From contig JAKCPI010024954.1 in the NCBI GenBank assembly GCA_023213315.1, positions 1-64,000 of the forward strand: a stretch of 64,000 nucleotides of DNA, read 5' to 3'. This stretch comes from Euborellia annulipes (Eukaryota; Arthropoda; Insecta; Dermaptera; Anisolabididae). Under the pieces are notes generated by a model that was given only the letters and a program-made list of their open reading frames with translations, had not been told where the DNA came from and did not search any database. Position 1 is the first letter of the stretch. The number at the start of each line of letters is the position of its first letter. Position numbers and translations under genes: made by a program. Shown piece after piece: positions 20,912 to 31,829 of this stretch.

Positions 20912-21530
20912 TGGGTTCTCAAATAAAGAAATTATCATAGCTGCTCGACCTTTTATTATTTTCTACTACATATTGATTCAGCTATTCGCCTCGCTAACAT
21001 ACCAGATATAGTATTAGTTTATATTTATATATTTTTATGCTTTTATAAAAGATACATAATATATAATAACAATTATAAAGTATATATTGTTAAAAGATCA
21101 ATGAAAATCAACCAAATGCATTAAATATTATTAGCTACCATTCTGACATCTCTTAGCAAATTTTTGAATTACTTGATATTTGGGCATACTTTTTATGACA
21201 CACTACGCCAACTTATCGGGTAAAACATGTGTGACCACTCCGCTCCCGTTCCTTCTTAAAAAAATTATTCAACTTTATAATATTTCTCTATTTGTTTTCG
21301 TGACTTAATCCTCGGAACGGCTTCTATTTAAATAACAAATATATTATAAAATTAGAGCCCGAAACGAGTATGCATCATAATCATTGATTAATTAAAATAC
21401 AGGCCACTTTTAATCAAGATCCTTCCCAATGCAACTTTCTCCTTATTGGAGACGCCGCTGATTAATTTGGAGACCGCCCCCTCATTAAACAATCAATTGA
21501 TTGCCATTATTTCTTATAACGAGAGTGCAA

Positions 21531-21566
<36 letters not shown>

Positions 21567-21759
21567 ACAAAAAGAAAGTCTTAATATATAATCTGAAGTT
21601 ACGGAAGCTTTAAAATAAAAATTATATATAATTACATAATTATATAAGGAGAATCAAATTCGGCTTTTAAAGAGATAATAGGACACTAAACAACTAATGA
21701 TTTTTTGGAATAAAATGAATATTGAGAGAAGTTAACTTAGCATTTTTGCTTTTCCATAT

Positions 21760-22725
21760 CAAAAAAAAGTTTCCACTTGTGGATTGTAGAGCCTCAAATT
21801 GCTGAAGAATACATTTCGGTTAAGACCATTTGTTTCGGGGCTTCTTCAGGACCTACATTAGGGTATATATAGTCCAGTCGATATAATGAAAAATATTGAC
21901 AAAATATTTCGAAGTTTATAAAATTTTTACAGGTTATTTAGAGATACTCTAGAATGTCTATCCTAAGTTTTCGACCTCTAGGACCTTGTGCTAACTTTGG
22001 AGGGGAGGAGAAGGGTAAAAACCTCAAAAATTTTGAACTTTTTGCAGGTTTTTCGCTTATATTTTGTAAATTCTGTCCACCATAATTATAGAGCATTAAA
22101 TTAAATTTGCTAACATTTGTAACATAAAAGGACACCCAATATTAACCGAGATATGACCAGTCAAATTTAGACAAAATTTTTACCTTTCGAGAAAATTTGT
22201 CTACTTTCACCCGTCTACAAATTCGTTTTATATACCAAATTATAGCAAACTTAATGCTCTACAACTTGCATTGTGCTATGGTGGACAAAATATGCTTAGT
22301 TTACGAAATATAAGCGAAAAACCGAAAAAAAGTTCAAAATTTTTGAGGTTATTGCTCCCTCTCAAATTGGCACAGTGTCCTCGAGGTCGAAAACTTTGGA
22401 TAGACCTCCTAGAGTACCCCCAAATAACCTGTAAAAATTTCATTAACTTGTGGAATTGCAAAGAAAATTAGCAAATTAAGTATTTTAACAATTTTATTTG
22501 CCATGATGATGCGTCCGTCAAGCTCTCGAAATGTCTGCTACAAAATATAGAAGTTTTTATTTTTCACCAGGTTCCTTTTTTTCTAAAGAGACTTTTAGTT
22601 TTCAATTGAATAATTAATGTTTTGCAACCCTTGAAGAAGGTCGGAAGAATCGATCGAAACGTCAGCAGAGTTGAATTAAGTATTTTCTCGTATATCTATA
22701 TTCGCTCGTAGTTAACACTTTTGCC
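21760..22725. mobile_element. Long inverted-repeat element with hammerhead-like end
   Basis: Arms 21918-22110 and 22240-22445 are inverted and diverged (AACCTCAAAAATTTTGAACT against AGTTCAAAATTTTTGAGGTT). The right end has a hammerhead-like motif at 22628-22670; the left, a decayed counterpart near 21808-21845 (TTTCGG...CTTCTTCAGGACC). No TSD identified. Frames in both arms are mirror translations of the repeat. Confidence 0.5.
22628..22670 (+). ncRNA. Hammerhead-ribozyme-like motif
   Basis: CTTGAAGA, one A, stem II GGTCG...CGATC (imperfect), GAAAC-GTC. Stem I is weak. Same layout as the other motifs. Confidence 0.4.
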
Positions 22726-23131
22726 AGTGTTAAAATCCAATTATTTACTCCAATATAATTTCACCTATTTATTGGAATTTTGTCAAAATGAAAAATTAGA
22801 CCGAATCTTCAGTAACTCGAAACTTGATGACGTTCCATTTATGAAGCATCTAAGGTAAAAAAAAAAAAATTAAGGAACCTCTAAGTAGGTTTTATCTGAT
22901 CCTAATCAAAGACATGCTTGACTTAGAGTTTTTAATCTTGAATCAGATAAGACACTATCTCATAATCAGATGCTTTCTAATCCAGGTTGTAAAAAAGAAT
23001 AAAAAATAAATACTACCTATATATTCCTTTCATATTTAAAAGTTATCTAAAATATTATATGAATGGAGTAGGTCTATTAAATTTATAAACCCAACAAGAA
23101 TATAAAAATAAAAGACATTTTGTTGGCATAA

Positions 23132-23233
23132 ATCGGCGTTACAAAAAGTGTTATCAATTACAATAAATATAACGTTTCGACTACTAATTCAGAAGCCGAA
23201 CAGTTATATTTATTGTAATAACACTTTTTGTAG
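23132..23233. repeat. Small hairpin element with decayed hammerhead-like core
   Basis: TACAAAAAGTGTTATCAATT and its inverted counterpart TAACACTTTTTGTA enclose AACGTTTCGACTACTAATTC. The minus-strand GTCGAAACGTT resembles the GAAACGTC box. A SINE-T1 head fragment abuts at 23236. Confidence 0.45.
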
Positions 23234-23235
23234 CC

Positions 23236-23275
23236 CTCGGGCTTGGTGTAGTTGGTAGCTTGCCTACCTTCTTGG
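23236..23275 (+). repeat. SINE-T1 head fragment
   Basis: CTCGGGCTTGGTGTAGTTGG with the A-box region only; broken before the B box. Confidence 0.6.
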
Positions 23276-23329
23276 CCAAAATTAACAATAGTATTTTAAG
23301 GAAATAATTTTTTAGTTTTTTTCGATTTC

Positions 23330-23407
23330 CAAGCACAGAACACAACTTTAAATTAGCAAAGATAAGAGAAAGTTGTGTGCTGAGCGAATAGTCACTCCAG
23401 ATTTTTA
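23330..23407 (+). repeat. XB terminal hairpin fragment
   Basis: CCAAGCACAGAACACAACTT ... AAGAGAAAGTTGTGTGCTGA ... CACTCCAGATTTTT. Confidence 0.7.
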
Positions 23408-23867
23408 AATGTTATTTTTACAAATAATCTAAAAAATTTTGTGTACTTTTGAAGGTCTGTAATCGACTTTGATTCTAATTAATAAAATAAATTAATATGT
23501 ATTAATGAATAAAAATTGATAAAAGAGATAATAGGATTGTATTAGATAATAATGATAAAGAGAAAAAAATATGATTGTATTTAAAAGACAGCAAGGAAAT
23601 TTATAGATATTAAATGCTTGTAAATTTATTAGATATTCTCTTTCTCTCTCTTTTCTCATAAATTTTCTGGCTAACTATTAAAAAAAAAAGACTAGCAAAA
23701 AGCAGGAAAAAAGGAAGAAAAAGTGAGAAAATAAAAATTGTAATTGTTTAAAACAATTCCAATCAATGTGAATACTTTGGCATAATAATCCTAAAAAAAA
23801 AATCTATAACGAGGGAATTTGGCATTTAGGATTGATTAATATCAGAGATGCCCAACGCGGTTTAGGT

Positions 23868-24180
23868 ACTATCTATTGCAATAATATTGAGACTAAAGCC
23901 CGGTAGTTAGGCAGCCCAAATGGCACATGGACTGTCTGTGGGGGTGTGTGTTCAATTTAAGCATGAAGGAATTGAGCTAGGAGGTTGAAATTTTATATTT
24001 AACTTAGACACCCTCCTGGAGAGTGAAAATAAGCTTTTAATCAAAATCGGCCATAGAGTACTAGTACTTTACTGATGTGGTTTTCAGTTTTTTTTTCGAT
24101 TTTTTTAAAATTCGCTCCGAACGATTTTGATTAAAATTCATAAATCAATTATTTTTTAGATGCTTTTTATCATGTAAAAA
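23868..24180 (+). repeat. mariner-like MITE end joined to XB body
   Basis: Bases 23868-23930 repeat the left TIR of the 5652-6005 MITE. From 'ACATGGACTGTCTGTG' on, it is XB body (GAATTGAGCTAGGAGGTTGA, GTACTAGTACTTTACTGATG), truncated before the X-box. Confidence 0.65.
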
Positions 24181-24221
24181 GCTATTGTGCCAACAATTTT
24201 TTACACAGTTTTTGACACAAT

Positions 24222-24613
24222 TTTTGAAATAGTTATACATAGCTTACAATATTTATTTAAATAATAAAAAAGTTATTTAAAATTTTTTAAAAATTTCCTA
24301 AACATAGGGTTACCATAAGTTACTGAGAGGGACTTCCGGGGTCTGAGGGTATGGGAAATTTCTTTTTAAAGTAGACACTGAAATCTGCATTTTTAGCTAT
24401 CCTCAGACGGGAAAAATATCAAACTTGCTTTAAGCTTAAAGGGCCCGGGCCCCTTCAGGAAACAAATTTCAAGAAATGATTTTTTTCAATTGAAATTTTA
24501 ACCAATGAAATTATTTTTTAATAAAATTTTAAGGTTGGAACGCAAAGGGCCCGGGCCCCCTCAGAGGGGATATAGCCTCCTGCCCCCCCCCCCCCCCCTG
24601 TCTATGGCCCTGA
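24222..24613 (-). repeat. CAGGGCC-type element, long copy
   Basis: Shares TTGAAATAGTTATACATAGC, TTTTTAGCTATCCTCAGACG and AAAGGGCCCGGGCCCC with 20145-20510, then adds GGGCCCGGGCCCCCTCAGAG, a C-run and the terminus TGTCTATGGCCCTG. Palindromic GGGCCCGGGCCC motifs occur twice. Confidence 0.65.
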
Positions 24614-24663
24614 CCGAAGGTAAGAGAAAGCTGTGTGCTGTGCGACAGTCACACCAGATTTTT
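24614..24663 (+). repeat. XB terminal hairpin fragment
   Basis: CCGAAGGTAAGAGAAAGCTG ... CAGTCACACCAGATTTTTT. Confidence 0.65.
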
Positions 24664-24844
24664 TGACTTAATATTTTTCAAATAGTAAGTTACGAAATAC
24701 GAACCTAACAAAAGACGATAGCAAGTAAATTAATCATCCTTTAATCCTTCCAATCATAGGCGATAGTGTCACTGACTGATATCCTATTTTGCTTGGAGAC
24801 AATGGTTTCTTTATGCTAAATTTATCTATTATAGCCTCTAATTT

Positions 24845-25020
24845 CTCCTATCTTTCCAATGAAGTATACAAGAATAAAGTTTTTTTCAAACAATTTTGAG
24901 ATCAAAATGAGAATATACATTTTAAAGAGTATCTAAAAAATAGTTGATTTATGAACTTTAATTGATGAAATAAAGTACTAGTAATTTCTTGCCGATTTTG
25001 TTCAAAGCTTATTTTAAGGA
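24845..25020 (-). repeat. XB body fragment
   Basis: Minus-orientation blocks 'TCCAATGAAGTATACAAGAA', AATGAGAATATACATTTTAA, AAAGTACTAGTAA and TTGTTCAAAGCTTATTTT. Truncated on both sides. Confidence 0.7.
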
Positions 25021-25025
25021 GGGAG

Positions 25026-25268
25026 GCCCTCAGGCTTAGCGTAGTTGGTAGCGCGCCTGCTTTGTATACCAAGGGTCGAGGGTTCGGATCCCAGGCAGTC
25101 CGATGATTTTATTTAAGCCATTTGAATACCAAATGTTGGGGTCCAGGCATTCCTATTTAAGCCAATTGGTATCCAAATGGTTTAAATGAAATCATCGGAC
25201 GGGGATCCGAACCCTCGACTCTTGGTATACAAGGCAGACGAGCTACCAGCTACGCCAAGCCTGAGGGC
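25026..25268. repeat. Inverted pair of SINE-T1 heads
   Basis: A plus-strand head (25026-25140; GGCTTAGCGTAGTTGGTAGC, GAGGGTTCGGATCCCAGG) is followed by a minus-strand head (25141-25268; GGATCCGAACCCTCGACT, CTACCAGCTACGCCAAGCC). Together they form a large imperfect palindrome. Confidence 0.75.
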
Positions 25269-25299
25269 TCGTTTATGCCTTAAACATCACACAAAGACA

Positions 25300-25410
25300 G
25301 ACCAATTTGCGTGACCCAGGAAACCTCCATCAAAATCTCGACATCAAATTTTTGACATGGTCGCAATACTTTCTATAAGTTACATATATAGGAGCAAGAG
25401 AAAGTAAAAA
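25300..25410 (-). repeat. XB left-end fragment
   Basis: 'ATCAAAATCTCGACATCAAA', TTTTTGACATGGTCGCAATA and AGCAAGAGAAAGTAAAA in minus orientation. Confidence 0.75.
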
Positions 25411-25842
25411 ACCTAGATTTCGTTAAAATGAATAACACAATATAATACGTATTTATTTTTTTTAAAGTAGTTGATTTTTTTGCATGGACAAAGCGGATTT
25501 GAATTGGAAATTTTTCATGACTAGACTGTGATGAAAACGGGGAATATTGAAATTTTTTTTAGAGAAGTTAAAAAACAACAAAGACCACATCGTTGATAAT
25601 AGAAAAGAAAAAGAATAATAAAGGGCATATCATGTAAGAAGGCGGAGTGGAGGCGAGGGGATGGGAGAGTTGCGCCCCTTGGAGAGGAGAGTGCCAAGCC
25701 ATGTTGCCCTATTCCTCAAAGCAGCCAGCCAAACATGGATATAATCATATCAATAGTATAAGGCTACACAGATACAAGCTACGAATGAGACGCACCCTGA
25801 TAACTAAATGTTTGACTATTATTCATCATCAAAATATATCAA
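25411..25842. other. Non-coding stretch, nothing recognised
   Basis: Bases 25640-25730 are slightly GC-richer. The 72-codon plus-strand frame at 25647 has no recognised domain and ends inside the next XB copy, so it is not called as a gene. Confidence 0.45.
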
Positions 25843-26419
25843 TTTTTTTACTTTCTTTTACATAGAGAGAGAAAATATTGGATTCATGTCAAAAATTTGA
25901 TGTCGAGATTGTGATGGTTTTCGCGACATGGACAAAATATCTCAAGAATCAAAAGAGTTAAAAAGGGTTGAAATGTTATATTTAAGTTAGGTATCCCCTT
26001 GGCACGTGAGACGAAACTTTTGAACAAAATCAGCCAAATAGTACTAGTACTTTACTGATGTAATTTTTCAGTTTTTTTCCATTTTCTCAAAATTCGCTCC
26101 AACGATTTTGATTAAAATTTAAAAATCACTTATATTTTAGATGTAATTTAAAATGTATATTCTCATTTTGGCATTAAAATCTTATGAAGCTCACTTTACT
26201 CTTGTACTTCATAGGAAAGATAGGAGAAATTGTTGCCATGGTAACAGAATATAAATATTTTCCCATACTTATAAATTTTACATTTTGAAATTCAAAAAGT
26301 ACTGTCGCCAACTAGTCATATGTCGACACAAAAAATCTGGTATGACAAGCACAGTACACAACTTCCAAGTACCGAAGATAAGAGAAAGTTGTGTGTCGTG
26401 AGACAGTCACACCAGATTT
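25843..26419 (+). repeat. XB repeat, near full-length with internal deletion
   Basis: Left hairpin shortened, microsatellite segment deleted, X-box intact (GTTGCCATGGTAAC at 26232-26245), terminal hairpin present (slightly mutated). Confidence 0.85.
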
Positions 26420-26790
26420 CTGTCTGTCTGTGTGTGTGTGTTCAATTTAAAGCATGAAATAATTGAGCTAGGAAGTTGATATTTTATATTTAAATAAGGT
26501 ACCCCCCAGGGACGTGACACGAAGCTTTTGATCAAAATCGGCCAAAGAGTGCTAGTACTTTACTGATGTAGTTTTTCAGTTTTTTTTACGATTTTCTTAA
26601 AATCCGCTCCAACGATTTTGATTGAAATTCACAAATCAATTATTTTTTAAATGTATATTCTTATTTTGCTCTCATAATTGATTGAAGACCACTTTACTCT
26701 TGTTCTTCATAGAAAATATAAGAGAAATGATTGCCATGGTAACAAAATATAAATAATTTTCTGTTCATAATTTTTTTTGATATATTAAAT
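26420..26790 (+). repeat. XB repeat, second copy in tandem, truncated both ends
   Basis: Begins at the TCTGTCTGTGTGTG microsatellite directly after the preceding copy's end and runs through ATTGCCATGGTAAC. Two XB copies head-to-tail. Confidence 0.8.
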
Positions 26791-28030
26791 GGTATAAAAG
26801 TGATGAGTCTAGGAGTCTAGTCGCGTCGACAGCCCTTTTTTTCCCCGAGTAACATAAAGAAAGAAAATTCAAATTTGCTGTACGAAGTGTCATCTCTTTC
26901 CCACTTCACTCCCAAACGCATCCGGAACACGTATCGAACTTAAAGCACCGCATGTAAACAAGTTTCACTTCAAAAAAGATTTTTCCGTTTTTTGGCCACC
27001 ACGTGCCAATTTTTCTTTTTTATTACTATATATAGATAAATATTTTTGGAGTCCTACCTTTTAGTAAAGAATTTTATATCAAAAGGGTGTGTCAAATTTA
27101 TAATATGAAAAAATTCAAGGATATTGAAATGTATTATCATTATATTTAGTAATAAAATAAATTAGTCTAGTTAATGGACAATGAATAAAAAGCTGAATGC
27201 TAAATATGTCGAGGTGAAAATTTCAAAGGGCGAAAAAAATAAGTATAATATCCTGTATTAAATAACGAGGACACAATAAAACATCTAAGGGTTTATTATA
27301 ATTAAGGAAATAGTATAGAAAATATTCCAAAGAAAAATAGCCTACAGGGATTCAAAAAAATAATTCATATATTCAAATCGAGGGAATTTTAATGGTAGAT
27401 TAGATTTGAAAACGACTGCACAGAGAGACTGATAAGGGAGAAATTTGAAACCTATAAAGTGTCGGCCCTTTGTTTTAAATCCAATACTGGAAGAGCAAAA
27501 GATAAACTTCTCAACAATAAGAAAACATTTATTGTTGAAACATGATACTTAAACACTTCCTAATCCAAAAAATAAACTACTTAGAAGAAGGGTGGATGAG
27601 GATTAGGGCCAAAAGCCACAAGTAGCTAAAAACAAATGAGCCGCTGCTTACTGGCAGGACGAACATTCTAAAATTGGAAAAGCATTAGGTCGTTGAGGGC
27701 CGACTTTAGCGAAATTTCTATACTACAATTATATCAAATTAAAGCATAATATAAAAATTTAAATAAGTTTTTATTTTTCAAATTGTATTCAGGAGGAATG
27801 TCTAATCTCAAATTATATTATAATCGAAAAAAAGAAAAAAAAGTTTTTAAAGGCTCTATGTTAACTAGCCTTTGGCGGTCGATTTTTGACATGAGCTCAA
27901 AATGATGTTTTTAAACAGCCTACTTGGGTTGAGGAAAGTAAAAAAATTTGAACAGAAGTATTCACGTGGATTTAAAATTGACATCATCTATACTTTTTTG
28001 GGAACTTCAATTTTATTTCTAGTCGTCTTT
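26791..28030. other. Unrecognised, mostly AT-rich sequence
   Basis: No gene supported. Bases 26800-26960 (TCGCGTCGACAGCCC, CGCATCCGGAACACGTATCG) and 27590-27710 are more balanced and not repeated in the window. No exon could be defined. Confidence 0.45.
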
Positions 28031-28040
28031 AAAAGTACAA

Positions 28041-28294
28041 GGCCCTCGGGGCTTGGTGTAGGGGGTAGCGTGCTAGCTTCTTATACCAAAAAGTCGCGGG
28101 TTCGGACCCCATGCAGTCCGATGATTTTATTTAAGCCACTTGGATACCAAATGGCTTAAATAAGAATGCCTGGACCCCAAATATGTATATTAACGGGTAT
28201 CGTAAAAGTCTTATATGGCCTGAGTTGCCGAAAAGACCGTGTGAATGAGTGTGTGAGTGTGAGTGCAAATGAGACAAAAGTGTGAGTGTTAAAA
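28041..28294 (+). repeat. SINE-T1, full-length with TSD
   Basis: Best intact copy. It is flanked by AAAAGTACAA (28031-28040 and 28295-28304). Head: GGGGCTTGGTGTAGGGGGTA (A-box-like) and GCGGGTTCGGACCCCATG (B-box-like); body TTTAAGCCACTTGGATACCA; tail TATGGCCTGAGTTGCCGAAA, GTGAATGAGTGTGTGAGTGT, A-run. The A-tail and 10-bp TSD show LINE-mediated insertion. Confidence 0.9.
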
Positions 28295-28420
28295 AAAAGT
28301 ACAAAAACTACAGGTTCACTTTCATAAAATTTTTGATCAGTCTAATTTTCAAAATCATTAATTATTTTTTATGAAGATGAAGAATCTATTTTTCAAGAGA
28401 AATACATTGAAAACAAAAAT

Positions 28421-29034
28421 AAAAATCTGGTGTGACTGGTCGTACAGCATACAACTTTCTCTTATCTTTGGCAATTGTTCTGTGCTTGTCGCATTAGATT
28501 TTTTGTGTCGATAAATACTTAGTTTCTGCCAATATATTAAAATTCAAGATAAACAAAAAAAATATTTATATATTGTTACCATGGCAACCATTTCAATCAT
28601 TCCTATGAAATGCAAGAGTTAAGTGGTCTTCAAACAATTTTGAGGGCAAAATAAGAATATACCTTTAAAAAATAATTGATTTTTGAATTTTAATCAAAAT
28701 CGTTAGAGCGAATTTTGGAAAGGAAAAAAAATTGAAAAGGTACATCAGTATATTACTAGTACTCTTTGGTCGATTTTGTTCAAAAGCTTCGTGTCACGTC
28801 CCATGGGAATGCTTAGCTTAAATATAAAATTTCAACCTCCTAGCTCTTTTCGTTCTTGAGATATTTTGTTCACATACAGACAGACAGACAGAGAGACCAT
28901 GTCACGAAAACCACTTTTTTGGATTCAGGGGACCTCAAAACGTGTATATCCATCAAAATCTCGACATCGAATTTTTGACATGAATCCAATCTCTCTATGT
29001 ATCAACATATAGAGAGGTAAGAGAAATTAAAAAA
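28421..29034 (-). repeat. XB repeat, full-length
   Basis: Terminal hairpin, X-box (GTTACCATGGCAAC, 28575-28588), body blocks, CAGACAGACAG microsatellite and left-end hairpin ending GGTAAGAGAAATTAAAAA. Confidence 0.9.
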
Positions 29035-29549
29035 ATATATTGATTAAATTTTATTTACTTTTATCGATGGATTTGTTATTTTACATAACGGTTCGACACC
29101 TAATCCACTTTGATAAGCCAAAGACTGAAGACCGATGAAATGTTTATTGAGGGATTAAAGAGAGCTGTTCTGTCGCTGTTAAGAAGCGGAAATAAAAAAA
29201 AAAACAAGCCGGATCGATTATTTGCTTATCACCTTTTCCAACAGATGTTTTACCTTCTTTTTTAATTTTATCATCACTAGACAAAAGTACCCAAAGTAAT
29301 AATACAATTTTTTTTATTTATTTATTCAATGAAATGTTTGTTCTTTAATATTAATTGATAATTATAATTATATTGAATTATTATTCGAAAAGTCAATAGA
29401 TAGGCCTACATGAGATATTAATATACATTTAGATTTAATAAACTTATTACAACAAATATTGAAGTGTTTACTAAATGAAATGTGTAGAATGACTGAGCCA
29501 ATGATACTTTTCAATAATTAATGCATCTTACAATATTATTTTTGAAATG
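29035..29549. other. AT-rich non-coding sequence
   Basis: Nothing recognised. Confidence 0.45.
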
Positions 29550-29660
29550 TTAAAAATCTGGTGGCGAGCACAGCACACAACTTTTTCTTACCTTTCGGCA
29601 AGAGAAAGTTGTGTAGTGTGTGCTTGTCAAACCAGATTTTTTGTGTTTTTAGTTGCTTTT
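29550..29660 (-). repeat. XB terminal hairpin, alternative flank
   Basis: AAAAATCTGGTGGCGAGCAC ... AAGAGAAAGTTGTGTAGTGT ... TGTCAAACCAGATTTTTTG. Following sequence (AGCACCTAAGTTGCAAACTT) faintly resembles the alternative body at 11400 rather than the XB body. Confidence 0.65.
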
Positions 29661-30907
29661 AGCACCTAAGTTGCAAACTTGACCACGCGATTCATAGATG
29701 GCGCTGAGCTACGAATGCTTACACATCAGTAAAGTGTACTTAAAAGGATTTCCACAAAAAATTTCAATGATATACTTTTTAAGTCTCGAAAAGCCGTTAG
29801 AAGACGATTGACTACCGAGTTACTCAAGAGATGGCGTTAGTTTTCCCCATAGGAATACAAGGGATTTATTCCATTTCATTTGAAAGATTCCAGCTAATTA
29901 ATTAAGGGTAGAAAATTAATTATTTTTTAACACAATGATTACTAATTTAATTATCTATAAGATATAGAGCGAGTTTTTTAAAAATATCTTATATTTAATG
30001 CGATTAATCTAAAAAAAAAATTATTTTTTCGAAAATCAAAAAAAAGGCTTCTATAAGTTGTAGATATTTTAAATAGCTTTAATTAAAAAAAATTTGAGGT
30101 CGATAGCTTTAAAATTGTGGGCGCTGGAATCTCCCAAAATTAGCACCCCGAGCATCAAAAAATATAGTTGATTGAATTGGATTGGCTACCAATCAATTGA
30201 AATAATTGGGGACAATAGCCTCAGATGCCGAAAAAGACCGTAAACAAAATATTTTTAAGTTTTAATAAAAAGGTGACCCAAAACAAGTTTTTTCTTGATA
30301 AATAATTTGAAATATTTTCTAATAAAAAAGAGGGAATTGCCGACCTAAAATCTGGAGACGAAACCGGAGAGGACAACTCCACGTCCCTGATACATACTAA
30401 AAGGTAAATAAACATGAAATTATCACAAAGTAATCCAATCTTCAATGATATTTAATAAAAATTCGCAATCGTTATTTGTTTGGTTAAAAAAAAAAAAGGG
30501 AAAAACAAGTTGGGGGGAGCAAGGGGCATCCAGTTTCGTGGCGAGTGTAGCGTTTCGCTCGCGTGAATCAGAGATATCATCTGACACTTGAACGCGAGGT
30601 GACAGACGGGCTCGAGATAAGGAGGCCAGATGAGTTACAAACTTGATTTGGGACTAGGGGATTTAGATTCCATGTCCGCTAGGAAATAAATACTTGAACA
30701 TACTGCAATTTAATACTATTTATAAATTTCTAATAATTTTTCCGCTATCTCAACACACACACACTTGAGTGAATAATTTTCAAATAAATTTAAGAATTTA
30801 TAGAAAAAATAAACAGGTTGAGAATTTTAAACGATCTTTCTTGGGGGAGGGGAGCGGGACAAATTTATTTTTTCTTAAAATTTTCTTATAAAATAGGTAT
30901 CTCAAGC
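29661..30907. other. Mostly unrecognised; SINE-T2 body fragment at ~30165-30240
   Basis: Bases 30165-30240 carry the T2 body (TTGGCTACCAATCAATTGAA, CCTCAGATGCCGAAAAAGAC). Bases 30500-30640 form a GC-richer patch (GTTTCGCTCGCGTGAATCAG) not repeated here. No gene supported. Confidence 0.45.
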
Positions 30908-31060
30908 CCGTGACCCGTGGCTCAGAGTGAAGACACTAGCTTCTCGCGCCGGGGTCCCGGGTTCGCTTCCCGTCCCAAGCGAGAAAATTCATTTGAATTG
31001 TCTACAAATCATTTGAAATAAATAGGGATGGGGTCTAAATGGCCTTTGAAAAAAATGTAG
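30908..31060 (+). repeat. SINE-T2 copy
   Basis: tRNA-like head CCCGTGGCTCAGAGTGAAGA (A-box-like) and CCCGGGTTCGCTTCCCGTCC (B-box-like), then CTACAAATCATTTGAAATAA and GGGATGGGGTCTAAATGGCC. Related copies at 31165, 52745 and 61478; the tail is similar to T1 (AATGGCC...GCCGAAAA). Confidence 0.7.
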
Positions 31061-31164
31061 AAAAAAAGGTAGGCCTATCTCAAATTCGGCCAAAAAGTAT
31101 TTAATTTCATTAATTTTTTAATTTTTTACAGAAGATCAGAGCTCTTGGGGGGGGGGGGATGCCC

Positions 31165-31344
31165 TCCCTGCATAAAGTGCCCTTGACCAATGGATCATTA
31201 TCTTCTTCTACCAAAGGACAAGGGTTTGCATCCCGGCTCATGCGACAAAAACATATTTCAATTAATTAGCCACCAATCCTATTGAAAATAGAGACGGAGT
31301 CTAAAAGGCCTTCGATGCCAAAAAAATAATTTAAAAGAAATAAA

Positions 31345-31376
<32 letters not shown>
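31165..31376 (+). repeat. SINE-T2 diverged copy with long A-run
   Basis: Head GACCAATGGATCATTATC... with GGGTTTGCATCCCGGCTCAT (B-box-like), body TAGCCACCAATCCTATTGAA, CGGAGTCTAAAAGGCCTTCG, then a poly-A tract at 31350-31376. Confidence 0.6.
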
Positions 31377-31589
31377 TTATTAAAGCACAAAACTTGTCTG
31401 GGACGAATAAAGGTACATTTGTAATTGATGATTGGACAAGCCTGGTGCTTTAATGTAGCTTATAAAAATATTTTTGTCTCTTAAATAATATGATTAATAT
31501 TATACAGATAAATATTGATTAGCCTCAAATATTAAAAATTCCTCCGGTGGGCTTAGCCAAATTTCCATTGTGATTTCAATGAGGACATT

Positions 31590-31770
31590 TTCTTTTTTTT
31601 TTATTATTTTATTATTTGGCTTTTGGCCTAAGCCATTTAGTCATTTACAAAACTTACAAAACTACAATAAGAAATAGATATAATATTAAATTACACTCAT
31701 ACATATAAAATTGTTCACAGTTTTAAACCAGTTGATACCAAAAATTCACTAAAAAGGTTTATCAATCCTC
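31590..31770 (-). repeat. Probable LINE 3'-end fragment
   Basis: Poly-T followed by TTTGGCTTTTGGCCTAAGCC; in minus orientation a 3' UTR ending GGCCAAAAGCC plus an A-rich tail. Similar in plan to 58138-58265. No coding sequence. Confidence 0.4.
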
Positions 31771-31829
31771 TCTCACTTTATAACAGGCTTTAGGAAACAC
31801 ATTTTCAAATCCAATAAACAAATTTTATT

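Larger units (their letters stand above)
19807..21004. mobile_element. Hammerhead-ended inverted-repeat element, 13-bp TSD
   Basis: Flanked by GATATAGTATTAG (19794-19806, 21005-21017), inside the TTAA element. Arms of about 165 bp (from TAGAAAATAATAAAAGGTCG) are inverted at 20780-20968. Each arm carries a hammerhead-like motif (19861-19902 minus, 20871-20911 plus). The right side has ~36 unpaired bases (20969-21004); related sequence lies at 32283-32410. The centre is occupied by a hAT MITE. Confidence 0.75.
19431..21255 (+). mobile_element. TTAA-flanked piggyBac-like MITE, carrying nested insertions
   Basis: Flanked by TTAA on both sides (19427-19430, 21256-21259). The left end is GGGGGTTCAGGAGCGACGTC; the right end should mirror it (CGCTCC...), with decayed outermost bases. 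Without the insert at 19807-21004 the element is ~610 bp. Two minus-strand copies lie at 42665-43224 and 50643-51237, each keeping one TTAA-flanked end. The TTAA target is the hallmark of piggyBac; no transposase seen. Confidence 0.7.

Noticed and set aside
28060..28130. tRNA gene from A- and B-box-like motifs in SINE-T1 heads.
   Set aside because: No foldable acceptor or anticodon arm, many copies with a shared body and tail, and TSDs: these are SINEs, not tRNA genes.
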